From assembly GCF_000292345.1 (NCBI RefSeq), contig NZ_ALOU01000031.1, positions 1 through 64,000 on the forward strand: a DNA stretch of 64,000 bases, written 5' to 3'. This stretch comes from Cupriavidus sp. BIS7. Its GTDB lineage: Bacteria > Pseudomonadota > Gammaproteobacteria > Burkholderiales > Burkholderiaceae. The position numbers and the translations under genes were made by a program. Position 1 is the first letter of the stretch, and each line of letters opens with the position of its first letter. Positions 9,066-17,577 of this stretch are shown one piece after another. Below the pieces are notes generated by a model. It searched no databases. It saw nothing but the letters and a program-made list of their open reading frames with translations, and was not told the origin of the DNA.

Positions 9066-9437
9066 ATGGGTGAGGCAAAACGGCGTGGGACGCCCGAGGA
9101 ACGGGCGCAGCAGGCGCGTGCGCGCATTGACGCATTGCGGCCTGCACAGTTGGTCTGCGGAGCCTGCAAGACCTCGTTCACCAACTTCGATGCCATTCCG
9201 GCCCCGGGCCTGCACGGTATCGATGCCGTATTCGGCGGCCAGTGCCCCAACTGCGGCAATGACGTAGTCGTATTCAAGGGCGAATCGAAGGCCGTGGCCG
9301 AGGCGATGCTGGCCTACGAGCGGATGATGGGCGAGAACGCGAAGCTCGGCTACCAGTCGGCCGACGGCCGCCACGTGCCGTTCGACGCGGACGCGCCGCT
9401 GGCGTCCGACGCATCGGACGAATCCACCAAGCACTGA
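9066..9437 (+). CDS. Conserved hypothetical protein with a CxxC-CxxC zinc-ribbon-like core
   Basis: A 123-residue soluble protein beginning MGEAKRRGTPEERAQQAR, a highly charged helix common to small uncharacterised betaproteobacterial proteins. Two Cys pairs, CGAC near residue 36 and CPNC near residue 61, are spaced like a zinc ribbon. The tail is acidic and disordered. It probably binds a structural zinc. I do not recognise a function, and the neighbours (copper storage, GGDEF) do not define one. An AGAAAGGACAG ribosome site supports the start. Confidence 0.7.
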   Translation: MGEAKRRGTPEERAQQARARIDALRPAQLVCGACKTSFTNFDAIPAPGLHGIDAVFGGQCPNCGNDVVVFKGESKAVAEAMLAYERMMGENAKLGYQSADGRHVPFDADAPLASDASDESTKH

Positions 9438-9490
9438 AGATCAGGCCAGAAGGGCGCGGCAGCGCGCCTTTCAGCGCCGAAAGTGTGGCG

Positions 9491-11476
9491 TCAGGTCTCG
9501 GCTTCCATCAACTCGGAGGGGCCGATCTCAAAACGGCCGCGGCCCAGGGACTTGGCGCGATACAGCAGCATGTCGGCCTGCCGCATCAACGCTTCCATGC
9601 TCATTGGCGCGCCGCGATAGAGCGCCACGCCAATGCTGACATCGACGTCGGCCAGTATTCCGTCGAAGTAGAAGCGCCGGCCAACAGACTCCAGGACCGC
9701 GCTGGCAATCCGCTGCGCAACGGCCGGGTTGCCGATGTCTTCAAGAATCACCGCGAATTCGTCGCCGCCAAGCCGCGCGACGTGGTCGCTCTCGCGCACG
9801 CAGCGCCGCAGCCGTAGCGCGAACGCCTGCAGCAGCAAGTCCCCCGTGGCATGGCCGTGGATGTCGTTGACCGCCTTGAACCGGTCCATGTCCAGGTAGA
9901 GCAGTGCCATCAGCCGATGCTCGGCGCGGCTCAGTGTCATGGCGTCCTGCAGCTGGGTCTCGAATGCGCCGCGGTTTTGCAACTGCGTGAGATGGTCGGT
10001 GCGCGAAATATGGGACAGGCGCAGGTTTTCGAGCTTGCGCCGCGTGATGTCCTGAACGTGGATGTGCACGCCCACCACGTGCCGGCCGTCCTCACTCCAC
10101 TCGGGGCGATAGTTCATCTCCATCCAGTGGTGGTGCGGGAAATGGAATTCGGCCTCGAAGTTGACCACCTCGCCGCGAAGCGCGCGCTCCAGGTAGGGCC
10201 TGGCGCGTTCGTAGCGTTCCTCGCCCAGCACCTCGCGCACGGTCTTGCCGCGGATCTCGTCGGGGGTCATGCCAAATAGCCGCTCGTACGCGACGTTGTT
10301 AAAGACGTAGCGTTCCTCGTTGTCGATGAAGGCCAGCAGGGACGGCAGCGTGTCGGTGACCGCGCGCAACCGGCGCTCGCTGCGCGCCAACTGCTGCCCG
10401 CGCTGCCGGACGTCGCGCATCAGGCGGATAAACGCGCGCGTGACATCGCCGATCTCGTCACGGTGCGGGCGCTGCGGAAGGCGCTCGAACGCGTCAACGT
10501 CGTCCGTGCTGGCCCGTACCACCTGATGCAGCCGGGAAAGCGGCGCCAGCAAGTGGCGCACCGCCAGCCATATCAGCAGTGCTACCACAGCAAGCGCGAT
10601 GGCGGACATCATCAGGAAGCGGCGCTGCATCTGGCGCAGCGGCGCATAGGCCTCTTGCGCGGGCAGTACCGCCACGAGTTCCCAGCCCGTGGTCGCCATC
10701 AGGCGGCGGGCAATGACCGGGCGGCTCGGGTTGAGGAATTCCAGCGCCGCGCCACGGTCGTCCGCGCCGCAGGTCTCGCCGACCGCGCGCGCAGGCTGCC
10801 GCGCCATGGCAGGGTCCGGGTGCTGGATATAGCGTGGCTCGGGGCCAGCCGATGCCAGGCAATAAAAGCCCGTAGTGCCCAGCCGGTTATTGCCGATCTC
10901 CACCAGGAAGTTGGAACTGGCAAGGTCGAGCCAGCCACCCACGATGCCAAGGAAGGCTCCCGTTTGCGACAGCACAGGCGCCACCACCAGCACGCCCAGC
11001 GATCCATCGGTGCGCGCGCGGATCGGTGCGGCCACGACGACATTGCGCGTGCGCATGGCCTCCCGGAAGTAAGCGCGGTCCCCGATCTCGATCGGCTTGC
11101 CTTCCGTTGTCACAACAGCCCCGGACGCGTCGGTCACCATGACCGCGTTGAATGCCTCCGGTATCGGAATGGTGCGGCTCACCACCTGCAGGACTGCCGC
11201 GCGCAGGGCCTCGTGCGGGGTGCTATCGGTGTGCGCAAGCGTGTCGCGTAGCTGGGGAGCCAGGTGTGCAAGCAGCTCGATACGGTCCTCCATGGCTGTA
11301 TCGAGCTGGTCCGCAGAGAGTTTTACGATGGAATCCTGCTGGTTCTGCAGCGCGTCCTCGAGATCGCGGTGCGCGAAGTAGAGCGAGCCGACAACGATGC
11401 CACCGCCAAGCACGGCGGCAAGCACCGTGGTGATCAGCGCGATGCGCACTTTGAGCGAGGGCAGCAACGGGGGCAT
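9491..11476 (-). CDS. Membrane diguanylate cyclase with dCache, HAMP, PAS and GGDEF domains
   Basis: With the start at 11476 (MPPLLPSLKVRIALI, directly before the first membrane helix) this is a 661-residue protein; an upstream ATG at 11560 would add 28 residues. A periplasmic dCache-type sensor (about 40-290) is followed by a second helix (about 293-315), HAMP, a PAS module near 375-490 and a GGDEF domain near 500-655. The active-site motif is intact (LGGDEFAVIL) and an RxxD inhibitory site (RESD) lies five residues before it, so an active, product-inhibited cyclase making cyclic di-GMP is expected. It diverges from a GGDEF-EAL gene. Confidence 0.9.
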   Translation of the reverse strand: MPPLLPSLKVRIALITTVLAAVLGGGIVVGSLYFAHRDLEDALQNQQDSIVKLSADQLDTAMEDRIELLAHLAPQLRDTLAHTDSTPHEALRAAVLQVVSRTIPIPEAFNAVMVTDASGAVVTTEGKPIEIGDRAYFREAMRTRNVVVAAPIRARTDGSLGVLVVAPVLSQTGAFLGIVGGWLDLASSNFLVEIGNNRLGTTGFYCLASAGPEPRYIQHPDPAMARQPARAVGETCGADDRGAALEFLNPSRPVIARRLMATTGWELVAVLPAQEAYAPLRQMQRRFLMMSAIALAVVALLIWLAVRHLLAPLSRLHQVVRASTDDVDAFERLPQRPHRDEIGDVTRAFIRLMRDVRQRGQQLARSERRLRAVTDTLPSLLAFIDNEERYVFNNVAYERLFGMTPDEIRGKTVREVLGEERYERARPYLERALRGEVVNFEAEFHFPHHHWMEMNYRPEWSEDGRHVVGVHIHVQDITRRKLENLRLSHISRTDHLTQLQNRGAFETQLQDAMTLSRAEHRLMALLYLDMDRFKAVNDIHGHATGDLLLQAFALRLRRCVRESDHVARLGGDEFAVILEDIGNPAVAQRIASAVLESVGRRFYFDGILADVDVSIGVALYRGAPMSMEALMRQADMLLYRAKSLGRGRFEIGPSELMEAET

Positions 11477-11710
11477 TTGGCGGTTACGAATCGACGCGGC
11501 GACAGCGGCCGGATTTTTGCCGGTGGATACACCTGTGTCTGATCTGACAACCCGGACCATTGGCCAGCGTAAGCTACCACGGCTCACCCGTTTGAACAGC
11601 CCGAAGATTCCAGGTTGACAGGGTACAGCCGATGCGTCACTTCGGTGGACGCGTGCGGGCAGGCACTGTGCGGGCGTAAGCACACACGGTATAGTGCGCC
11701 AGACATTCCA

Positions 11711-13201
11711 ATGCCGCATCCTCTTCAGCCGTTCATGAACCTGCTTTCGTCAACGCTCGTCGGGCTCGCGCTGCTTGTGGCCGTGGCTGCCGTATTGCTG
11801 GCGGCCTGGCTCGCGGGCCGTCTCCGGCACGAGCGCCGGGAGGCACGGCAACAGGCGACGCTGGCCGACGCCTACATCCGACACATGGCCCAGCATGACG
11901 CGCTGACAGGGCTGCCCAATCGCGCGGAACTGCACGAGCGGTGCGAGGCGCTGCTCCTCGAGGCACGCCTGCGGAGCAGTGGCGTGGCACTGCTGCTGCT
12001 CGATCTGGACCATTTCAAGCATCTGAACGAGACACTGGGCCACCCGGTAGGCGACGACGTGCTGCGCACGATCGCCGACCGCATTCGTGGCGCGGTACGG
12101 CCGCGCGACATCGTTGCGCGGATGGGCGGCGATGAGTTCGCCGTCGTGCTGGGCGACGTCCGGTACGACGGCGAGGCGGAACTGGTGGCCGCCAAGGTCC
12201 TGGCGCGCGTCTCCGAGGATCTTCCGCTTGCCGGCCAGCATCTGCGCGTGACGCCCTCGCTTGGCATGGCGATCTTTCCCCAGGATGCCGACACGCTGAC
12301 GGACCTGCTGAAATCGGCCGATTCGGCGATGTACGCGGCCAAGCACGGCGGGCGCGCACAACTGCGCCGCTTTGCCAGCGAGATGGCCGTGGCATCGCGC
12401 ACGCGGTTCACGATCGAGGCGTTGCTGCGGCGGGCGCTGGCGGAGCGCGAGTTCCGGCTGCGTTACCAGCCTATCGTCGACGCGTCGACGCTGGCGCTAC
12501 TAGGCGTGGAGGCCCTGATCGCCTGGGAAACGCCGGAACGTGGCGTGATGCAGCCGTCCGAGTTCATTCCGATTGCCGAGCAGAGCGGGCTGATCAGCGC
12601 GCTTGGCGAGTGGACCCTGAGCACCGCCTGCCACGAAATCCAGTCGCTGCGCCGGGAGCTTGCGTGCGACTTCGACGTGGCCGTCAACGTTTCGCCGCTG
12701 CAGTTGCGCCAGGCGAATTTTCCGGACACCGTGGCGCGGGCGCTCCAGACATCGGGCCTGCCAGCCGCCAGCCTGACGATCGAGGTAACGGAAGGCATCC
12801 TCGTCGACGGCGGCGAAACCACGCTCGACACGTTCAGGCGTGTGCGCGAGCTTGGCGTGGGTTTGTCGATCGACGACTTCGGCACAGGTTACTCGGGGCT
12901 CGGCTACCTGACCCGGCTGCCGATCAGCAAGCTCAAGATCGACAAGTCGTTTGTCGACGATCTCGCGGCGCCAGGGCACGACCGGGCGGTGGCCGCGGCC
13001 ATCATCACGCTGGGGCATCAACTGCACTTGCAGGTGGTGGCTGAAGGCGTGGAGTCGAAGGCACAGTTCGACTTTCTGCGCGGGGCTGGCTGCGATGCCT
13101 TGCAGGGCTACCTGTTCTGCCAGCCGGTTGGCCTGGATGCGCTACGGCAGATCCTTCGCGGGGACCGGGGGCTGGTCAACAGTGCTGAGCTGGCGGCCTG
13201 A
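11711..13201 (+). CDS. Tandem GGDEF-EAL cyclic-di-GMP enzyme
   Basis: A 496-residue protein from the ATG at 11711 (MPHPLQPFMNLL); a TTG at 11615 and an ATG at 11735 are alternatives. One N-terminal membrane helix (about 10-35) is followed by GGDEF (about 65-230) with intact MGGDEFAVVL and an RxxD I-site (RPRD), then EAL (about 245-490) with GVEALIAW, DDFGTGYSGLGYL, KIDKSFV and EGVES. All key catalytic motifs are present, so it could make or degrade cyclic di-GMP. Divergent transcription from the membrane cyclase suggests shared control of the second messenger. Confidence 0.9.
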   Translation: MPHPLQPFMNLLSSTLVGLALLVAVAAVLLAAWLAGRLRHERREARQQATLADAYIRHMAQHDALTGLPNRAELHERCEALLLEARLRSSGVALLLLDLDHFKHLNETLGHPVGDDVLRTIADRIRGAVRPRDIVARMGGDEFAVVLGDVRYDGEAELVAAKVLARVSEDLPLAGQHLRVTPSLGMAIFPQDADTLTDLLKSADSAMYAAKHGGRAQLRRFASEMAVASRTRFTIEALLRRALAEREFRLRYQPIVDASTLALLGVEALIAWETPERGVMQPSEFIPIAEQSGLISALGEWTLSTACHEIQSLRRELACDFDVAVNVSPLQLRQANFPDTVARALQTSGLPAASLTIEVTEGILVDGGETTLDTFRRVRELGVGLSIDDFGTGYSGLGYLTRLPISKLKIDKSFVDDLAAPGHDRAVAAAIITLGHQLHLQVVAEGVESKAQFDFLRGAGCDALQGYLFCQPVGLDALRQILRGDRGLVNSAELAA

Positions 13202-13257
13202 TCCGTGATGCGCAGGGCGCGTCCGGATCGCTCGCAGAAACGGGTACGGAACCGGGC

Positions 13258-13295
13258 AAAAAAAACCGGCAGACCGCTGTGGCGGCGTGCCGGTT
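13258..13295 (-). terminator. Rho-independent terminator for the PadR-like gene
   Basis: An 8-bp stem (AACCGGCA with TGCCGGTT) that reads into a run of eight T on the minus strand, 23 bases beyond the minus-strand stop at 13318. It also marks the convergent boundary with the GGDEF-EAL gene. Confidence 0.75.
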
Positions 13296-13317
13296 CCTGT
13301 GATCTTGGGCGAGGGGT

Positions 13318-13653
13318 TCAGGTATTCGAGACAGGTGCCGCTGTCATGGTAATGCTCTCTGCCACTGGATTGTGCAGGCGGCGGTAAAGCTCATCGATGC
13401 GCGTGCGGCTGTTTGCCAACTCCTCGCGGCCCAGTTCCGTGAGCAGGTAGACCCGCCCGATGCCGTCGCGCAGCACGCTTTCGAGATAGCCCTCCATCTG
13501 CAGCGCGCGCAGCAGAGGTCGTACGGAGCCGATGTCTACCTGGAATCCGTAATCCATGAGCATTTCTGCAAGCATGGCCACGGTGGCGGGCACCTCCATG
13601 GCGAATTGCATGACGTAGACGCGGGCTAGCAAGCCTAGGAACTGTCGTTTCAT
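13318..13653 (-). CDS. PadR-like winged-helix transcriptional regulator
   Basis: Started at the ATG at 13653 the product has 111 residues (MKRQFLGLLARVYVMQF); upstream frame extension looks non-coding. The sequence folds as a winged helix: MEVPATVAMLAEMLMDYGFQ, then a recognition region (SVRPLLRALQMEGYLES), a wing containing RDGIGRVYLLTELG and a C-terminal helix for dimerisation, as in PadR-type regulators. Ligand and targets are unknown. It is followed by a good intrinsic terminator and sits 116 bases downstream of another minus-strand terminator, so it is a single-gene unit. Confidence 0.7.
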   Translation of the reverse strand: MKRQFLGLLARVYVMQFAMEVPATVAMLAEMLMDYGFQVDIGSVRPLLRALQMEGYLESVLRDGIGRVYLLTELGREELANSRTRIDELYRRLHNPVAESITMTAAPVSNT

Positions 13654-14180
13654 GTCGCAGGCAACGCGGTAGAGTGCCGGACGGTTGACGCAGGAACGCA
13701 ACGTGCACAGAACGCCCAGTGCCGTGACGGCCCCGCTGTGACATACGATACATCTTTCTGTAACGCCCAAAAAAAAGAAGCCGCCAGGTATGCCTGGCGG
13801 CTTGTCGGGAATGCGTCGGAGGGGTCAATTAACTCTGGCGCAGGACAGATTTTAATGGAATCGAACACGCGATGTCACGCGCTGTGGTAGTTACCCCTAC
13901 ATCGGGGGGGTGGTTCCGAAAGCAAATCGAAAGCATTGAGCGGCGAAAGCGCAACAATCGTGGCTTTTTCACCAAATTAGGGCGCCAGTTCGATGATTTA
14001 GGCGTGCGAAGGCGTATGTCCGAAATCAGCGCGCCTTCAGCCAGCTTCAGCGCTTTAATACGATCCCATGGACCGGTGGCGCTACGAGACGATGCGCCAA
14101 AGTGCCGATTTTGTCGCATTGCGGCAACAGTCTATTGTCTTTTGGTTTGATCATTGCTTCCAATCGCTCCAAATCGCTCA
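13654..14180. other. 527-base region with a terminator but no recognised gene
   Basis: Between the PadR-like gene and the EamA transporter. It contains a strong minus-strand intrinsic terminator (13769-13803) that must end a transcript starting between about 13.8 and 14.15 kb, but no recognised protein is encoded there. A 96-codon minus-strand frame at 13829-14119 ends 25 bases before the terminator but lacks a ribosome site and any family likeness. The area is lower in GC than its surroundings. A small RNA is one explanation. Confidence 0.45.
13769..13803 (-). terminator. Strong intrinsic terminator with no assigned gene
   Basis: A perfect 11-bp stem (AAGCCGCCAGG with CCTGGCGGCTT) and a TATG loop, followed on the minus strand by a purine-interrupted run of eight T. 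On the plus strand no T-run follows, so it works for minus-strand transcripts coming from higher coordinates. Confidence 0.8.
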
Positions 14181-15092
14181 ATGAAACCCGCTGACCTGAT
14201 TCGCCTGCTGACGCTGTCCGCCATCTGGGGCGCCAGTTTCCTGTTCCTCCGTATTGGTGCCCCGGTGCTTGGGCCGCTGCCAACGGCATTCTTTCGGGTG
14301 CTGATTGGCGCAGTGACGCTTGCTGCCTGCCTGCCGATGCTTGGACTCAAGTGGGAGATGCACGGCAAGTGGCGCGCCGTCATCGTGCTCGGAATCATCA
14401 ACTCCGGCATCCCTTTCGTGATGTACTCGATTGCTGCGCTCTGGCTGCCTGCCGGCTACTCGGCGATCTTCAATGCCATGACGCCGTTGATGGGCGTGCT
14501 GATCGGCGCGTTGTTCTTTGCCGAAAAGCTGACCCGCACAAAGGCCGCTGGTGTCGTCATGGGGCTGGCCGGCGTTGCGGTGCTGACGCGCACGGGCCCT
14601 GTGGTGTTTTCGCGCGAAGTGCTGTTCGGTGCGCTGGCATGCCTGGTGGCGACGTCCTGCTACGGGCTGGCCGGGTTCCTGACGCGCCGGTGGATCACGG
14701 CGCGCGGCGGGCTGGATAACCGGCTGGTGGCCGGTGGCAGCATGGTCGGTGCAACGCTGTTTCTGCTGCCGTTCAGCGTGGCCGCGCTTTTACATGAAAA
14801 CACGCTGCCTGCAGCCGGGGCGGGAGTATGGACGGCGATGCTCTGCCTTGGGATGTTCTGTACGGCGATCGCCTATGTGCTGTACTTCCGGCTGATCGCC
14901 GATCTTGGCCCGGTGCGGTCGTTGACCGTGACCTTCCTGATTCCGCCGTTCGGCATTATCTGGGGATGGCTGTTCCTGGGCGAGGCGCTGTCGTGGGCCC
15001 ACGCCGTGGGCATGCTGCTGATCGGGGCCGCGGTCTGGCTGGTTCTGCGACAGACCACGCCGGCGGTGGCGCCGGCCGTGGCCCGGTCATGA
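14181..15092 (+). CDS. EamA/DMT-family transporter
   Basis: A 303-residue integral membrane protein with about ten hydrophobic helices in two EamA repeats; start taken at the ATG at 14181 (MKPADLIRLLTLSAIWGASF), the standard opening of the family. WGASFLFLR in helix 1 and the second-repeat pattern ending GEALSWAHAVGMLLIGAAVWL are typical. Members export amino acids or other metabolites, or take up drugs; the substrate here is unknown. It stands alone, converging on a His-rich protein gene with a 10-base gap. Confidence 0.9.
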   Translation: MKPADLIRLLTLSAIWGASFLFLRIGAPVLGPLPTAFFRVLIGAVTLAACLPMLGLKWEMHGKWRAVIVLGIINSGIPFVMYSIAALWLPAGYSAIFNAMTPLMGVLIGALFFAEKLTRTKAAGVVMGLAGVAVLTRTGPVVFSREVLFGALACLVATSCYGLAGFLTRRWITARGGLDNRLVAGGSMVGATLFLLPFSVAALLHENTLPAAGAGVWTAMLCLGMFCTAIAYVLYFRLIADLGPVRSLTVTFLIPPFGIIWGWLFLGEALSWAHAVGMLLIGAAVWLVLRQTTPAVAPAVARS

Positions 15093-15102
15093 TCGGAGTG
15101 GA

Positions 15103-15486
15103 TCAGCGGCGGTAGTAGTCGTCGCGATCGTGGTCGTGGTGGTGGTCGTGGTCGTGGTCGTGATCGTGGTACGCGTGATAGTCGCGGCGGTCATACCAGC
15201 GGCGGCCGTCCCAGTAGCGGTCGCCGTGCCATCCAACGACAACGGCGGGCGCTGCCACCACCACGGGCGGGCCAGGGCGATAGACCACGGGCGGGGGCGC
15301 CACCACGTAGGCGGGCGGCGGCGGAGCCACCACAACCGGTGCCGGGGCAACCATCACGGGCGCAGGAACGCCAAGGTTGACGTCGATATCGACGTGGGCC
15401 ATCGCGGACATGGATGCAGCCAGCGCGGCGGCGCCGGCGATGAGAATCGAAAGATAGAGAGGACGCTTGTTGTTCACGGTTATCAC
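15103..15486 (-). CDS. Secreted protein with Val/Pro-rich core and His/Asp-rich tail
   Basis: A 127-residue protein with an N-terminal signal peptide (cleavage likely after SAMA near residue 30), a low-complexity VAPAPVV/VAPPPPAY segment and a C-terminal tail of alternating His and Asp (HDHDHDHDHHHDHDRDD, about residues 107-123). The tail looks suited to binding Zn, Ni or Cu ions outside the cytoplasm. The neighbouring minus-strand gene upstream encodes a Fur-family metalloregulator, which fits a metal link. No defined family is recognised. Low complexity makes homology claims unsafe. Confidence 0.65.
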   Translation of the reverse strand: MITVNNKRPLYLSILIAGAAALAASMSAMAHVDIDVNLGVPAPVMVAPAPVVVAPPPPAYVVAPPPVVYRPGPPVVVAAPAVVVGWHGDRYWDGRRWYDRRDYHAYHDHDHDHDHHHDHDRDDYYRR

Positions 15487-15636
15487 CAGAGGGGTGAGCT
15501 ACTACGCCTCCACTCTACCCAAGTGGCGTATTACCATTCACGCGCGTTTGTAACGGGAATTAGCATTTCTGTAAGCGATGTGCGTCCTGGTCGACCGGCC
15601 TTCTTAACGGCAGCTTAACGGCAACGCAACGGTAAC

Positions 15637-16107
15637 CTAACGACCACTTGGCAGCCCCCTGCCAACCTCTGGTTCCTGGGCCGGGCGACATGCGGGGCAG
15701 AGCCCGTAAAGCACCAGCATGTGCTCACGCAGCACGAAGTCGTTCCGTGCCGCAACCTGCATCTGACGCTGCTCGATGCGTTCGTCGCGAAACTCCTCCA
15801 CCCGGCCGCATTCCAGGCAGATCAGATGGTCATGGTGGCCACCCTCGTTAAGCTCGAATACCGCGTGATCCGACTCGAAGCTGTGGCGCAGCAGGATGTC
15901 CGCCTGCACTAGCTGGTTCAACACGCGATAGACCGTGGACAGGCCGGCGTCGATGCCGAGCGTCAGCATCGCCCGATAGACGTCCTCCGCGCTCAGGTGG
16001 CGGCGTTCGCTACCGCGGAACACTTCCAGTATGTGCAGGCGCGGTGAGGTGGCCTTCAGGCCTGCACGCCTGAGCGGCACGGCATCGGCATTCGCGTAGG
16101 AATTCAT
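15637..16107 (-). CDS. Fur-family metal-responsive repressor
   Basis: A 156-residue Fur-type protein from the ATG at 16107; the frame is open further upstream but that part lacks family character. The N-terminal winged helix includes LKATSPRLHILEVF, HLSAEDVYRAM and GLSTVYRVLNQL. The metal region contains GGHHDHLICLECGRVEEF and a C-terminal CPAC pair, so both Cys pairs needed for the structural zinc are present. Family members repress iron or zinc uptake genes when metal-loaded. The tail (AQEPEVGRGLPSGR) is longer than in E. coli Fur. It may be a second Fur of the organism. Regulated genes are unknown. Confidence 0.88.
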   Translation of the reverse strand: MNSYANADAVPLRRAGLKATSPRLHILEVFRGSERRHLSAEDVYRAMLTLGIDAGLSTVYRVLNQLVQADILLRHSFESDHAVFELNEGGHHDHLICLECGRVEEFRDERIEQRQMQVAARNDFVLREHMLVLYGLCPACRPAQEPEVGRGLPSGR

Positions 16108-16570
16108 CGTGAGGCAGCCTGCGCCCAGCGGGCGGTGCAATGAAGGTGCAAAAACAACGGAACGGATTAGATCAGGCGGGAGACGCCCGGGCCGTTCATG
16201 CTGCATCGTCCCGGGCGGCGCGCGGTGCCTGTCCGGCGCGCGGAATAAAAAGGTGGCCTGGCTTGTTGCTGGATGACGCGATCGGGAAAACGGGGTCTGG
16301 ATGTTTTCCCGATCTTCCTGCAACTGGCTACTACCAAACGCTCCGTGTCTCGGAGCGGTCCCCACAAAAGTCGGTAACGGGCGCCGCGTTGTTTCCGCGT
16401 TACCAGGTCTTGCCTGCAAGAGGCGCCCTGCAATCTGGGTGTCCGGTATCGGCGATGTGCCGTTCGTCAGACAGTGAATGCATGGTAAATGCGAATCGAT
16501 CTCATTACAAGAGATTTCTTCTGTCTGCTGACTAATATGAGGAAGCGATCCACAAGAACAGGAGAGCAAC
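16108..16570. other. Divergent intergenic region with a Fur-box-like site
   Basis: 463 bases between the Fur-family gene and the DUF4148 gene. A Fur-box-like element lies near its right end, and TAATAT at 16534-16539 is a possible -10 element for the DUF4148 gene. The open frames across the middle look non-coding (arginine-rich, no ribosome site). I see no RNA gene. Confidence 0.45.
16488..16506. promoter_or_regulatory. Fur-box-like 9-1-9 inverted repeat
   Basis: AATGCGAAT-C-GATCTCATT matches the betaproteobacterial Fur box pattern (AATGCGAAT.ATTCTCATT type) closely and is 6 of 9 self-complementary across the centre. It lies 64 bases before the DUF4148 start. Presence of the site is seen; Fur binding is inferred. 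Confidence 0.5.
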
Positions 16571-16867
16571 ATGGAATCCGGATCCTTCTTCAAGATGTGC
16601 CGCACCTGCGCCATCGTCCTGTCGTTGAGCACCGTTTGCGGCTACGCAAGCGCACAGGTGGCTACGGCAAGTGACACACCTCCCGTCACCCGCGCGTCAA
16701 TCCTCAAGGAATTGCAGGAACTGAAGGCTGTCGGGTTTGATATCAACGACGAGGCTTACCCCAACTCGCTCGAGCAATCGTTGCGCAAGCTGGAGGCCCG
16801 GCATCAGGCGGAAGCCGGCGCAACGCAGCAGGGCACCAACCCCGCGTTGCCAAGGCCGGCGCAATAG
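16571..16867 (+). CDS. DUF4148 family secreted protein
   Basis: This 98-residue protein has a signal peptide (cleavage likely after YASA, near residue 28) followed by the DUF4148 pattern: VTRASILKELQELKAVGFD, then NDEAYPNSLEQSLRKLEAR. Such small periplasmic proteins are abundant and paralogous in Burkholderiales, and their function is unknown. An AGGAGAG ribosome site precedes the start. A Fur-box-like element 64 bases upstream suggests iron- or metal-dependent expression. The gene runs into a short tandem repeat at its 3' end. Confidence 0.85.
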   Translation: MESGSFFKMCRTCAIVLSLSTVCGYASAQVATASDTPPVTRASILKELQELKAVGFDINDEAYPNSLEQSLRKLEARHQAEAGATQQGTNPALPRPAQ

Positions 16868-16910
16868 CACCGACCCGATAGCACCGACCCGATAGCACCA
16901 GTCCGATAGC
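16865..16910. repeat. Three tandem 14-bp repeats
   Basis: Unit TAGCACCGACCCGA occurs twice exactly and a third time with two changes, followed by a partial fourth copy, starting at the TAG stop of the DUF4148 gene. It probably arose by slippage. Confidence 0.8.
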
Positions 16911-17120
16911 CCGCCCTACTTGCCTGCCTGCGTGGCGGCGGTTCAGGGCGGGGGGCAGGATGTTGCAGCGATTCCCGCAATTGCAACGGCTGATTTCACA
17001 ACAGCGCAAATCCTGCGGCCATTAACATCTGCTCACCATCGCGTAACCCACTGTAATCGACTGTCATCCATGATGGATTCCAACAAGCAAGGCCAATCGT
17101 TGGCCGTCAAGGAGTCCGAA

Positions 17121-17465
17121 ATGCGCAAGTCGATTCGCTATACCGGTATTGCCGTTCTCAGCGCTGCCATGCTGGTAGCGGGATCGGCCTCAGCCCATGA
17201 CCGCTACTATCGCGGCGGCGATTCCGCGGGCGCTGCGCTGGCCGTTGCGGCCGTCGCAGGACTCGCCATCGGCGCGCTGGTAGCCAGCAGCCAGCCCGTA
17301 GTGGCCGCGCCGGCGCCGGTCTATGCGCCGCCGCCCCAGCCCGTTGCCTACGCCGCGCCGCAGGTGCCGCCGGGCTACTGCTATCGCAGCTATGACGGCG
17401 CCTATGTACCGTGCGGCGCTGCGCCGGTCCGTTATGCGCCGCCGCAGCCGTACTACAGCTACTAG
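17121..17465 (+). CDS. Secreted Ala/Pro/Tyr-rich small protein
   Basis: Started at the ATG at 17121, which has AAGGAG seven bases before it, giving 114 residues. A signal peptide (cleavage after SASA, near residue 25) is followed by a glycine/alanine-rich hydrophobic stretch (GAALAVAAVAGLAIGALVA), a Pro-rich linker and a terminal GYCYRSYDGAYVPCG with two Cys that could form a disulfide. Similar hydrophobic/YXXP-type small envelope proteins are common in Cupriavidus and Ralstonia. No function is known. Confidence 0.7.
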   Translation: MRKSIRYTGIAVLSAAMLVAGSASAHDRYYRGGDSAGAALAVAAVAGLAIGALVASSQPVVAAPAPVYAPPPQPVAYAAPQVPPGYCYRSYDGAYVPCGAAPVRYAPPQPYYSY

Positions 17466-17577
17466 GATGCGGCCGGTGCAAGCCGCAGTGTCTGAAGCCG
17501 CGTGCATGCGCAATCCGCGCGTAGCACGCGGATGGGGCTCGCCGGGGACTGCGATCCGACGGCCCCGCCAGACGACA

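Noticed and set aside
16140-16535. A 131-codon frame between fur and the DUF4148 gene
   Set aside because: No ribosome site, atypical composition, and it runs across the Fur-box-like site.
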